A stretch of DNA of 64,000 bases from Streptomyces sp. NRRL S-244 (GTDB lineage Bacteria > Actinomycetota > Actinomycetes > Streptomycetales > Streptomycetaceae), in NCBI RefSeq assembly GCF_000717915.1, contig NZ_JOCX01000010.1, forward strand, positions 62,001 to 126,000. Direction: 5' to 3'. A model generated the notes under the pieces. It ran no database searches, had not been told where the DNA came from, and worked only from the letters and a program-made list of their open reading frames with translations. The translations under genes and the position numbers were made by a program. Position 1 is the first letter of the stretch. Every line of letters starts with the position of its first letter. Below are positions 32,240 through 44,202 of this stretch, piece by piece.

Positions 32240-33838
32240 TCACATCCGGAAGACGCCGAAGCCGCCGCGGGCGCCCTCGACGGGGGCGTTGTGGACGGCC
32301 GACAGGCACAGGCCGAGGACGGTACGGGTGTCGCGCGGGTCGATGACGCCGTCGTCGTACAGCCGCCCGGACAGGAACATCGGCAGGGACTCCGACTCGA
32401 TCTGCGCCTCCACGAAGGCGCGCATCCCGGCGTCGGCCTCGTGGTCGTACGGCTGCCCCTTCGCGGCGGCGGACTGCCGGGCCACGATGGAGAGCACCCC
32501 GGCGAGCTGGGCCGGGCCCATGACGGCGGATTTGGCGCTGGGCCAGGCGAAGAGGAAGCGGGGCTCGTAGGCGCGGCCGCACATGCCGTAGTGGCCGGCT
32601 CCGTAGCTGGCGCCGATGAGGACGGAGAGGTGGGGGACGCGGGAGTTGGAGACCGCGTTGATCATCATCGAGCCGTGCTTGATGATGCCGCCCTGCTCGT
32701 ACTCCTTGCCGACCATGTAGCCGGTGGTGTTGTGGAGGAAGAGGAGCGGGATGTCGCGCTGGTTGGCGAGCTGGATGAACTGGGCGGCCTTCTGCGACTC
32801 GGCGCTGAACAGCACGCCTTGGGCGTTGGCGAGGATGCCGACCGGGTAGCCGTGGAGGGAGGCCCAGCCGGTGACCAGGCTGGTGCCGTAGAGGGGCTTG
32901 AACTCGTCGAAGTCGGAGCCGTCGACGATGCGGGCGATGACCTCGCGGGGGTCGAAGGGGGTCTTGAGGTCGGCGGGGACGATCCCGAGGAGTTCCTCCG
33001 GGTCGCACTTCGGCTCCTCGGCGGGCTGCGGATCGGGCTGCGGCTTGCGGTGGTTCAGGCGCGCGACGACGCGGCGGGCCTGGCGGATCGCGTCGTGCTC
33101 GTCGAGGGCGTAGTAGTCGGCGAGTCCCGAGGTGCGGGCGTGCATGTCGGCTCCGCCGAGGGACTCGTCGTCGCTCTCCTCGCCGGTGGCCATCTTGACG
33201 AGCGGCGGACCGCCGAGGAAGACCTTGGAGCGGTCCTTGATCATGATGGTGTGGTCGGACATCCCCGGGATGTACGCGCCCCCGGCGGTGGAGTTGCCGA
33301 AGACGACGGCGACGGTGGGGATGCCGGCGGCCGAGAGCCGGGTCAGGTCGCGGAAGATCGCTCCGCCCGGGATGAAGATCTCTTTCTGGGAGGGGAGATC
33401 GGCGCCGCCGGACTCGACGAGGCTGATGCAGGGCAGGTGGTTCTGCCGGGCGATCTCGTTGGCCCGCAGGGCCTTCTTGAGGGTCCAGGGGTTGGAGGCG
33501 CCGCCGCGGACGGTGGGGTCGTTGGCGGTGACCAGGCACTCGACGCCCTCGACCGTGCCGATGCCGGTGACCATGGAGGCGCCGACGGGGTAGTCGCTGC
33601 CCCAGGCGGCGAGCGGGGACAGCTCCAGGAACGGGGTGTCCGGGTCGAGGAGCAGCTCGATGCGCTCGCGGGCGAGGAGCTTGCCGCGGTCCTTGTGGCG
33701 GGCCGTGTACTTCTCGCCGCCGCCGAGGAGGGCCTTGGCGTGCTCGGCGTCCAGTTCGGCGAGGCGGGCGGTGGCGGCCGCGTGGTGGGCGAGGTAGTCG
33801 GGGGCCTGGGGGTCGACGGTGGTGGTGAGGCGGGTCAT
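32240..33838 (-). CDS. Acyl-CoA carboxyltransferase beta subunit (MccB/AtuC-like)
   Basis: A 532-residue carboxyltransferase moving CO2 from biotin to an acyl-CoA. The N-half has RERIELLLDPDTPFLELSPL and PTVRGGASNPWTLKKALRAN. The mid-part has VFGNSTAGGAYIPGMSDHTI and the C-half LFLHNTTGYMVGKEYEQGGI, then YGAGHYGMCGRAYEPRFLFA. The RGGASNPWTLKKALRANEIA stretch is characteristic of the methylcrotonyl/geranyl-CoA branch rather than the propionyl-CoA branch. Start overlaps the AtuA-like gene's stop (ATGA). Confidence 0.94.
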   Translation of the reverse strand: MTRLTTTVDPQAPDYLAHHAAATARLAELDAEHAKALLGGGEKYTARHKDRGKLLARERIELLLDPDTPFLELSPLAAWGSDYPVGASMVTGIGTVEGVECLVTANDPTVRGGASNPWTLKKALRANEIARQNHLPCISLVESGGADLPSQKEIFIPGGAIFRDLTRLSAAGIPTVAVVFGNSTAGGAYIPGMSDHTIMIKDRSKVFLGGPPLVKMATGEESDDESLGGADMHARTSGLADYYALDEHDAIRQARRVVARLNHRKPQPDPQPAEEPKCDPEELLGIVPADLKTPFDPREVIARIVDGSDFDEFKPLYGTSLVTGWASLHGYPVGILANAQGVLFSAESQKAAQFIQLANQRDIPLLFLHNTTGYMVGKEYEQGGIIKHGSMMINAVSNSRVPHLSVLIGASYGAGHYGMCGRAYEPRFLFAWPSAKSAVMGPAQLAGVLSIVARQSAAAKGQPYDHEADAGMRAFVEAQIESESLPMFLSGRLYDDGVIDPRDTRTVLGLCLSAVHNAPVEGARGGFGVFRM

Positions 33839-35685
33839 GGGGCGGTCCCCTCCGGGGTGAGCGGGAGGTGGGTCGGTGGGAGGTCGGTCGGCAGGAGGTG
33901 GGTCGGCAGGAGGTGGGCGGGAATGTCGACGTGCCGGGCGCGCAGCCACTCGCCGAGGGCCTTGGCCTGGGGGTCGAAGCGGTGGGCCGAGGCGACGCCG
34001 GCGCCGAGGATTCCGGCGATGGTGAAGTTGAGCGCGCGGAGGTTGGGGAGTGCGTGCCGGGTGACGCGGAGACCGGCGGTCTCGGGGAGGAGGGCCTGAA
34101 GGGTCTCGACGGTGAGGGTGGCGTGGAGCCACTCCCAGGCCTCGTCGGATTCCACCCACACCCCGATGTTGGCGTCGCCGCCCTTGTCGCCGCTGCGCGC
34201 GCCGACCAGCGTGCCGAGGGGGACCCGGCGGGTGGCCCGCCCTGCCGGTGCCTCCGGCGGTGCGGTGCGCGTGAGCGCGGCCTCCGCCCCGAGGTCCCCG
34301 TCCCGGGCCTCCGCCCCGGACCCTGCCGGGGCCCCGCCCCCGAGCCCCCGCGCATCGGACGCCGGCGGGGCCGACGGGACCGGGGGGACCGGTTGGCGGG
34401 TGCCGTTGGGGAGGACCGCCACATGGGGGACCGCCGTCGACGGGATGGCCGAGGAGGTGAAGACCCCGTACGGCTGGGCCGGGCCCGGCGGGGACGTCAC
34501 GTGGAAGCCCGGATAGCTGGCCAGGGCCAGTTCGATGGCCTCCGAGGTGAGGGTGCGGCCCACCCGGTCCGGCGACGGGTCGCGGACCACCAGGCGCAGC
34601 AGGGCGCTCGCCGTCTCCTGCGTCCCGGCGTCCTCGTGGTCCGTGCGGGCCAGCGTCCAGTCCGCCGTGGCCACTTGGGAGAGGGCGTCCGCCAACTGCG
34701 CCTGGACCAGCGCCGCCTTCTCCTCGATGTCCAGGCCCGTCAGGACGAAGACCACCTCGTTGCGCCAGCCGCCGATGCGGGTCACCCCCACCTTGAGGGT
34801 GGGCGGCGGGGGCTCCCCCACCACGCCCGTGATCGCCACCCGGTCGGCGCCGAGGTCCGAGAGCCGGACCGTGTCCAGACGGGCCGTGACGTCCGGGCCG
34901 AGGTAGCGGGGGCCCTGGGTCTCGTAGAGGAGTTGGGCCGTCACCGTGCCCGCCGAGACGACCCCGCCCGTGCCCGGGTGCTTCGTGATCACCGAAGAGC
35001 CGTCCTCCGCGATCTCCGCCAGCGGGAACCCGGGACGGCGGACGTCGTGCGCCGTGAAGAAGGCGTAGTTGCCTCCGGTGGCCTGGGTCCCGCACTCCAG
35101 GACGTGCCCTGCGACCACCGCCCCCGCCAGCCGGTCGTGGTCGTCCGGCGCCCAGTCGAACCACCAGGCCGCCGACCCGCTGACCAGGGCCGCGTCGGTG
35201 ACCCGGCCGGTGACGACCACGTCCGCGCCCGCCCGCAGGCAGGCCGTGATGCCGGCGCCGCCCAGGTAGGCGTTCGCGGTCAGCGCGCCCTCCGCGAACG
35301 GCATCAGGTCGTCGCCCTCGACATGGGCGACCGACACCGCCACCCCGGTCTTGGCGGCGAGCAGGCGGATCGCGTCGGCCAGTCCCGCCGGGTTCAGGCC
35401 GCCCGCGTTGGCGACGATCCGTACGCCCCGCTCGCGCGCGAGGCCCAGGCCCTCCTCCAGCTGCCGCAGGAAGGTCTTGGCGTAGCCGAGGTCCGGGGTC
35501 TTCAGCCGGTCGCGGCCCAGGATCAGCATGGTCAGCTCGGCGAGGTAGTCGCCGGTCAGCACGTCCAGCGGCCCGCCGGTCAGCATCTCCTCGAAGGCGC
35601 TGAACCGGTCCCCGTAGAACCCCGAGGCGTTGCCGATGCGCAGGGGCCGCCGGGGGCCCGAGCCCGCGCCGCGGCCGCCGCTCAT
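33835..35685 (-). CDS. AtuA-like protein (DUF1446, acyclic terpene utilization)
   Basis: A 616-residue cytosolic protein. The N-terminal 440 residues are the DUF1446 domain (IGNASGFYGDRFSAFEEMLT; GVRIVANAGGLNPAGLADAI; VVTGRVTDAALVSGSAAWWF). After a Pro/Ala-rich linker there is a small C-terminal domain (VPLGTLVGARSGDKGGDANI) of the AtuA-associated type. The end holds a short repeat (HLLPTHLLPTDLPPTHLP), mirrored in DNA by GTCGGCAGGAGGTGG copies. AtuA is needed for citronellol/geraniol growth in Pseudomonas, but its reaction is unknown. It is coupled to the genes on both sides by ATGA overlaps. Confidence 0.9.
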   Translation of the reverse strand: MSGGRGAGSGPRRPLRIGNASGFYGDRFSAFEEMLTGGPLDVLTGDYLAELTMLILGRDRLKTPDLGYAKTFLRQLEEGLGLARERGVRIVANAGGLNPAGLADAIRLLAAKTGVAVSVAHVEGDDLMPFAEGALTANAYLGGAGITACLRAGADVVVTGRVTDAALVSGSAAWWFDWAPDDHDRLAGAVVAGHVLECGTQATGGNYAFFTAHDVRRPGFPLAEIAEDGSSVITKHPGTGGVVSAGTVTAQLLYETQGPRYLGPDVTARLDTVRLSDLGADRVAITGVVGEPPPPTLKVGVTRIGGWRNEVVFVLTGLDIEEKAALVQAQLADALSQVATADWTLARTDHEDAGTQETASALLRLVVRDPSPDRVGRTLTSEAIELALASYPGFHVTSPPGPAQPYGVFTSSAIPSTAVPHVAVLPNGTRQPVPPVPSAPPASDARGLGGGAPAGSGAEARDGDLGAEAALTRTAPPEAPAGRATRRVPLGTLVGARSGDKGGDANIGVWVESDEAWEWLHATLTVETLQALLPETAGLRVTRHALPNLRALNFTIAGILGAGVASAHRFDPQAKALGEWLRARHVDIPAHLLPTHLLPTDLPPTHLPLTPEGTAP

Positions 35686-36482
35686 CGGGCCGCTCCCGGT
35701 GCGCGGCCGGGGCCCGCCGGGCCCGCGAAGGCCTGGGCGATGTCCAGCCAGCGGTCGGCATCGGGGCCGGTCGCGGTCAGGGCCAGGTCGGCTCGGTGGG
35801 CCCGCTGGGTCACCAGCAGGCAGAAGTCGAGCGCGGGGCCGGTGATCCGGTCCGCCGCGCCCTGCGGCCCGTAGGTCCAGGGCTCCCCGCCGTCCGACGG
35901 TACGAGTTCCACCCTGAACTCCCCGGCGGGCGCGGGCAGTCCCCGTACCGCGAAGGCGTAGTCGCGGGCCCGTACGCCGATCCGCGCCACGTGCCGCAGC
36001 CGCGCGGTCGGGATCCGGCGTACGCCGAGGGTGTCGGCGACGTCCTGGCCGTGCGCCCAGGTCTCCATGAGGCGGGCGCTGGCCATGGAGGCGGCCTTCA
36101 TCGGCGGTCCGTACCAGGGGAAGCGGGCGTCGGGCGAGGCGGCGGCGAGCGCCTCGTCGAGGGCGGTGCGCCCGGCCCGCCAGCGGGCCAGCAGCTCGGC
36201 GGGCGGCAGCGCGGCGCCCTCCGCCGCGCCCTCGTCCACGAAGGATTCGGGGGCCTTGACCGCCTCCTCGACCAGGGCGGCGAAGCCCTCGGGGTCGGTG
36301 AGGGAGACCAGTGCGGCCCGGTCGGTCCAGTGCAGGTGGGCGATCTGGTGGGCGACGGTCCAGCCGGGTGCGGGGGTGGGCTCGGCCCAGCCGGCGCCGG
36401 GCAGGTCCCGTACCAGGGTTTCGAGCGCGAGGCCTTCCTCGCGCAGATCGGCGAAGACGGCGACAGCTGACGGATCGAGCAC
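35682..36482 (-). CDS. TIGR03084-family protein (MDMPI/DinB-type metal-binding)
   Basis: A 266-residue protein with an MDMPI N-terminal helical bundle: PTPAPGWTVAHQIAHLHWTD carries the first metal His residues, and SARLMETWAHGQDVADTLGV another. The C-terminal half fits the family's small alpha/beta domain. In actinobacteria this family is almost always found with acyl-CoA carboxylase or dehydrogenase genes, as here; its reaction is not established. The GTG start was chosen for AAAGGGGAGCC just upstream. It is the first gene of the carboxylase operon. Confidence 0.88.
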   Translation of the reverse strand: MLDPSAVAVFADLREEGLALETLVRDLPGAGWAEPTPAPGWTVAHQIAHLHWTDRAALVSLTDPEGFAALVEEAVKAPESFVDEGAAEGAALPPAELLARWRAGRTALDEALAAASPDARFPWYGPPMKAASMASARLMETWAHGQDVADTLGVRRIPTARLRHVARIGVRARDYAFAVRGLPAPAGEFRVELVPSDGGEPWTYGPQGAADRITGPALDFCLLVTQRAHRADLALTATGPDADRWLDIAQAFAGPAGPGRAPGAAR

Positions 36483-36533
36483 GGCGGGCTCCCCTTTCGG
36501 CGTGAGGGGAAGACTGGCAGCCGCGCGCAAAAC

Positions 36534-36555
36534 AATCAAGCATGCTTGCATGATT
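36534..36555. promoter_or_regulatory. Operator-like palindrome at the head of the carboxylase operon
   Basis: A perfect 12-bp palindrome CAAGCATGCTTG (36537-36548) lies inside a 22-bp stretch whose ends AATCA and TGATT are also mirrored, giving 18 symmetric bases out of 22. It begins 52 bases upstream of the first gene's start. It is unusually AT-rich for this genome and suits a TetR-type repressor. The operon's last gene encodes one. Confidence 0.65.
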
Positions 36556-36849
36556 TGGCCCGCGAGCGTCCCCTTCGCGCCACCGCCGCCAACCGGCGCG
36601 GAGCGAAGGCGATTTGACGTTCGACGCCGGCCCGGCGCTGGTCGGCGGGTACGACCGCCGCGGGCCCGCAGGGGGCGATTCAGGCCGTATGCCGGAAAGC
36701 GGCGGAACCCGGCCGATGTCGCCTCGATACTGAACGCTTCGTCCCCCGCGAAGTCCCCCCGCGCCGAAGGCACTCGCGAAGCAGGCACTCGAAGCAGGAT
36801 TCGAAGAAGTCACTCGCCGAACGTCACTCGACGAAGAGGATGAACCGAC
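36556..36849. other. Divergent intergenic region with CACTCG direct repeats in the hydrolase leader
   Basis: Together with 36483-36555 this is a 367-base divergent gap. Near the CocE-type gene, CACTCG recurs at 36771, 36786, 36811 and 36825, each followed by CGAA or GAAG, forming an irregular direct repeat in the likely 5' leader. Frames here look non-coding. I see no clear -35/-10. Confidence 0.5.
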
Positions 36850-38463
36850 GTGATCTCAGCCGCTTTCTCGCTCTATCCCGAACTCGACGCGACCACCCTC
36901 ACCGCATTCGTCGCCGCCCTGGAGACCGGCGACGTCACCGGCCTCGCCCCCGCCCGCGCCGCAGAGGTCGCCGACGCCCGCTCCGTCGCCGTCTTCAGCC
37001 GGGTCAAGGTCGCCGGCTCCGACGGGGACCTGCTCGACGCCGCGCTGTGGCGGCACAACGGGGTCCAGCCGCGGCCGGTGATCGTGATGCCGTCGCCGTG
37101 GACGAACCACGGCTGGCTCCCCTACGCCGTCCAGGCCGCCGTCTTCGCGGCCCGCGGCTACAACGTCCTCGCCTACAGCACCCGCGGTTTCGCCGGCTCC
37201 GAGGGGCAGGTCGACGTGGCCGGCCCGCTCGACGTCGCCGACGGCAGCCGGGCCCTGGACCACCTCATCGAGCGCACCGCCGGCCCGGTCACGAAGATCG
37301 GCTTCCTGGGGGACTCGTACGGCTCCGGCATCGGCCAGCTCGTCGCCGCGCACGACACGCGCGTGGACGCGGTCGTCGCGCTCAGCACCTGGGGCGACCT
37401 CGGCGAGGCCTTCTACGAGAACCGGACCCGGCACGTCGCCGCCGTCGAGGCGCTGCTCAAGGCGGCCTCCAAGGCCCGGCTGAGCCCGCAGACCCAGAGC
37501 GTGTTCGAGAACGTCCTCGCGGGCCGCGACATCCAGGGCACCCTGCGCTGGGCGGAGCAGCGCTCTCCGTTCACCCACGTCAAGGAGCTCAACCGGCGCC
37601 AGGTTCCCGTCTACTTCTCGCACGCCTGGCACGAGACGCTCTTCCCGGGCAACCAGACGCTGAAGCTGTTCAACGAGCTCACCGGCCCCAAGCGCCTCGA
37701 CCTCTCCATCGGCGACCACTCCGGACCCGAGATGACGGGCATGATCGGCCTGCCCAACCGGATCTGGACGAACGCCCACCGCTGGTTCGACCACCACCTG
37801 AGAGGGATCGACAACGGCATCGCCGACGAGGGCCAGGTGCTCAGCGAGGTCATGTGGGGCCAGACCCTGGAACCCCGCCCCACCTGGGAGTCCGTCACCG
37901 AACAGGTGCGCCGGCTGCACCTGGTGAGCGGCGGGGAGCTCACCGAGCGGCCCGAGGCCGGCTGGAGCGCGGGCGTGTTGTGCGGGGTGGACACCCCGGC
38001 GACCGTCGCCGACGCGATCGTGCGCTCCGGGTACGACGAGATCGCGGGCCGCCCGAAGGCGTACCGGACCGGCGACATCGACCGCACCGTCGCCGCGGTC
38101 TGGACGGCGGAGCCGGAGGCGGAGACCGCCCGGCTGCGCGGCACGCCGCGGCTGCGCGTCACGTACCGGTCCGCGAACCCCGACTCGTCGTTCGTCGCGT
38201 ACCTGCTCGCGGTGGCGCCCGACGGTACGGCGCACATCGTCACGCACGCCCCGTACGCGAACCTCGACTCGGCGCCCGACAGTCTGGTCAGCGCCGACAT
38301 CGAGCTCCAGGCGACGGCGTACGACGTCCCGCGCGGGCACCGGCTGATGCTGGTGATCGACGCCCGCGACCCCTTCTACGGGGACGCCAACCTGCCGCGC
38401 TCGACGCTGGCCTTCACCTCCCCGGAGGCCACGCCGTCCTACCTGGACCTGCCGCTGGGCTGA
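36850..38463 (+). CDS. CocE/NonD-family (X-Pro dipeptidyl-peptidase-like) hydrolase
   Basis: A 537-residue alpha/beta hydrolase. PVIVMPSPWTNHGWLPYAVQ and YNVLAYSTRGFAGSEGQVDV lead to the nucleophile elbow IGFLGDSYGSGIGQLVAAHD (Ser). VYFSHAWHETLFPGNQTLKL and LSIGDHSGPEMTGM are the Asp/His region. The C-terminal 180 residues form the jelly-roll typical of the X-Pro dipeptidyl-peptidase C domain. There is no signal peptide, so it is cytosolic. Substrates in this family are esters, amides or dipeptides. The GTG start has GAAGAGG 11 bases upstream; an out-of-frame ATG at 36840 is a shadow. Confidence 0.88.
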   Translation: MISAAFSLYPELDATTLTAFVAALETGDVTGLAPARAAEVADARSVAVFSRVKVAGSDGDLLDAALWRHNGVQPRPVIVMPSPWTNHGWLPYAVQAAVFAARGYNVLAYSTRGFAGSEGQVDVAGPLDVADGSRALDHLIERTAGPVTKIGFLGDSYGSGIGQLVAAHDTRVDAVVALSTWGDLGEAFYENRTRHVAAVEALLKAASKARLSPQTQSVFENVLAGRDIQGTLRWAEQRSPFTHVKELNRRQVPVYFSHAWHETLFPGNQTLKLFNELTGPKRLDLSIGDHSGPEMTGMIGLPNRIWTNAHRWFDHHLRGIDNGIADEGQVLSEVMWGQTLEPRPTWESVTEQVRRLHLVSGGELTERPEAGWSAGVLCGVDTPATVADAIVRSGYDEIAGRPKAYRTGDIDRTVAAVWTAEPEAETARLRGTPRLRVTYRSANPDSSFVAYLLAVAPDGTAHIVTHAPYANLDSAPDSLVSADIELQATAYDVPRGHRLMLVIDARDPFYGDANLPRSTLAFTSPEATPSYLDLPLG

Positions 38464-38528
38464 GCGCCGGGCGCGCGCGGCCTCAGGCTGGACGCGGTGT
38501 CGGCCCGGTACGGGCCGGGGACTTCCCG

Positions 38529-38900
38529 CTAGGAGCAGACGGGGCCCGGGGGTGCTGATGCCGTGCCGCGCAGGATGTCGCGGAGCAGGGTGAAGTCCAC
38601 CCCTTCCGGGCGGCGGAAGCGCAGGCAGGCCTTGCCCATGTCGTGTCCGGCCAGGCGGTCCGCGAAGGCGTCCCGTACGTCCGTGCGCATCAGGTAGATC
38701 GAGATGTACTGCTTCTGGTTCGCCCAGGCGATCTCCGCCGCGTCCGCCCCGGCCCGTACGTACGCCGGCATGCCGTACGCCATGACCTCCTCGAAGCCCG
38801 TCAGCTCGGCCAGGCACAGCTCGCGCAGCCGCGTCAGCGCCGGGCGGCGGGTCTCCGGGGCCCCCTCGATGTACGCGCCGACCTCGTCCGCCGCCGGCAT
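38529..38900 (-). CDS. DUF1801-family protein
   Basis: A 123-residue protein of the YdhG/DUF1801 type: AYIEGAPETRRPALTRLREL, VMAYGMPAYV, IAWANQKQYISIYLMRTD and GKACLRFRRPEGVDFTLL follow the family's order. It is a small alpha/beta fold of unknown biochemical role. The ATG overlaps the EamA transporter stop (TGATG), so they are co-translated. Confidence 0.88.
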   Translation of the reverse strand: MPAADEVGAYIEGAPETRRPALTRLRELCLAELTGFEEVMAYGMPAYVRAGADAAEIAWANQKQYISIYLMRTDVRDAFADRLAGHDMGKACLRFRRPEGVDFTLLRDILRGTASAPPGPVCS

Positions 38901-39859
38901 CAGGCGGCGGCCCGTCGGGTCTGGGAGCGGACCGCGCCCATGCTCGCCGCGATGACCAGCGCGATCGCCAGCGCGTCGATCGCCGACATCGCCTGGTTCA
39001 GGATCAAGAATCCGGCGGTGGCCGCGATCGCCGGTTCCAGGCTCATCAGGATCGCGAACGTCGGGGCGGGGAGGCGGCGCAGCGCCAGGAGCTCCAGGGT
39101 GTACGGGAGGACGGAGGACAGGACGGCGACACCGAGGCCCAGCGCCAGCGTGCTCGGCACCAGGAGCGCGGAGCCGGCCTCGATCACGCCCAGCGGGAGC
39201 GAGAGCACCGCCGCCACCGCCATGGCCAGGGCCAGCCCGTCCGCCTGCGGGAAGCGGCGGCCCGTGCGAGCGCTGAACACGATGTACGCCGCCCACATCG
39301 CGCCCGCTCCGAGCGCGAAGGCCGCGCCGAGGAGGTCGAGGCCGCCGAAGCCGCTGCCGCCGCCGTGGCCGGCGAGCAGGACGACACCGCCGAGGGCCAG
39401 GCCGGCCCACAGCAGGCTGACCAGACGGCGCGAGACGACGACCGACAGGACGAGGGGGCCGAGCACTTCGAGGGTGACGGCCGGGCCGAGCGGGATCCGG
39501 TCGATGGACTGGTAGAAGAGCCCGTTCATACCGGCCATGGCGACGCCGAAGGCGACGACCGTGCCCCAGTCGGCGCGCGAGTACCCGCGGACCTTCGGGC
39601 GGCACAGGAGCAGCAGCACCAGCGCGGCGGCCGCGAGGCGCAGCGTGACCACGCCCGCGGCGCCCGCGCCCGGCATGATCATGACGGCGAGGGCCGCGCC
39701 GAACTGCACCGAGATGCCCGCGGCGATGACCAGTGCGACGGGGCCGAAGCGGGAGGAGCCCAGACGGGACGAGCCGGCGGTCGTCGGGAGTGCCGGGGTC
39801 GCCGTGGGGTCGGCGGCCGTCGGGGCGGCGCGGTCGGACTTGGGCGAAGTTGCGGGCAT
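38900..39859 (-). CDS. EamA/DMT-family transporter (RhtA-like exporter)
   Basis: A 319-residue membrane protein with about ten hydrophobic segments in two EamA halves (GPVALVIAAGISVQFGAALA ... ALRRLPAPTFAILMSLEPAI). LRRLPAPTFAILMSLEPAIA is the typical end of the second repeat. The family exports amino acids or metabolites such as threonine and homoserine. No ribosome binding site precedes the ATG; instead TAGTCT lies exactly 6 bases upstream, suggesting a leaderless mRNA. First gene of a two-gene operon with DUF1801. Confidence 0.9.
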   Translation of the reverse strand: MPATSPKSDRAAPTAADPTATPALPTTAGSSRLGSSRFGPVALVIAAGISVQFGAALAVMIMPGAGAAGVVTLRLAAAALVLLLLCRPKVRGYSRADWGTVVAFGVAMAGMNGLFYQSIDRIPLGPAVTLEVLGPLVLSVVVSRRLVSLLWAGLALGGVVLLAGHGGGSGFGGLDLLGAAFALGAGAMWAAYIVFSARTGRRFPQADGLALAMAVAAVLSLPLGVIEAGSALLVPSTLALGLGVAVLSSVLPYTLELLALRRLPAPTFAILMSLEPAIAATAGFLILNQAMSAIDALAIALVIAASMGAVRSQTRRAAA

Positions 39860-39865
39860 TAATCC

Positions 39866-39871
39866 AGACTA
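39866..39871 (-). promoter_or_regulatory. -10-like TAGTCT for a leaderless EamA transcript
   Basis: TAGTCT on the minus strand ends 6 bases before the EamA ATG (39859). That places the transcript start at or within a base of the ATG. No convincing -35 is visible. Confidence 0.45.
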
Positions 39872-39906
39872 AGGGGTGCGTAAGGGCCATGAGGCCGTGT
39901 GTTGGC

Positions 39907-43914
<4,008 letters not shown>

Positions 43915-43937
43915 CCACGGCCTGAGCGGCACCGTTC

Positions 43938-43970
43938 GAGCCCCTGGCGACCGACTGTCGCCAGGGGCTC
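43938..43970 (+). terminator. Strong terminator after serC
   Basis: GAGCCCCTGGCGAC (43938-43951) pairs perfectly over 14 bp with 43957-43970 around the loop CGACT, 24 bases after the serC stop. Confidence 0.85.
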
Positions 43971-44202
43971 CGTCGTTGCGCGCCGGCGACAGCCCAGCCC
44001 CGGGACTTTGGTCCCAAAAATCGGGGCAAAGAGCCTGTAAACGGCGCCCCCTTGGTGGGTGCGCGGCCTGCGGCTTTATGTCGAAGGACCTTCGGCAGGT
44101 GCCCCGCGAGGGCCCGCGCGGGGCCGCAACCAAGCGCCCGGAATGCACCTCATGTCAGGTGTGCCGGGAAAGAACCCCGGCCTCCCGTTCAGGAGGAATC
44201 CC
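43971..44202 (+). promoter_or_regulatory. Promoter and structured leader of the secreted-protein/sortase operon
   Basis: This 232-base stretch contains several helices in a row: GGGAC/GTCCC near 44002, CGAAGG/CCTTCG around 44082-44094, GCCCCGCG/CGCGGGGC around 44101-44124, CACCT/AGGTG around 44146-44160 and CCGGG/CCCGG around 44164-44180. GGCGC and TTGGT near 44043-44056 could also pair with ACCAA and GCGCC near 44129-44138. A clear AGGAGG (44191-44196) precedes the ATG. A long folded 5' leader is likely. I do not match it to a known riboswitch. Confidence 0.4.

Noticed and set aside
36840..38558. Plus-strand frame starting at ATG 36840 with many Arg codons
   Set aside because: It is an out-of-frame shadow of the CocE-type hydrolase; its product is low-complexity Arg/Gly/Pro sequence.
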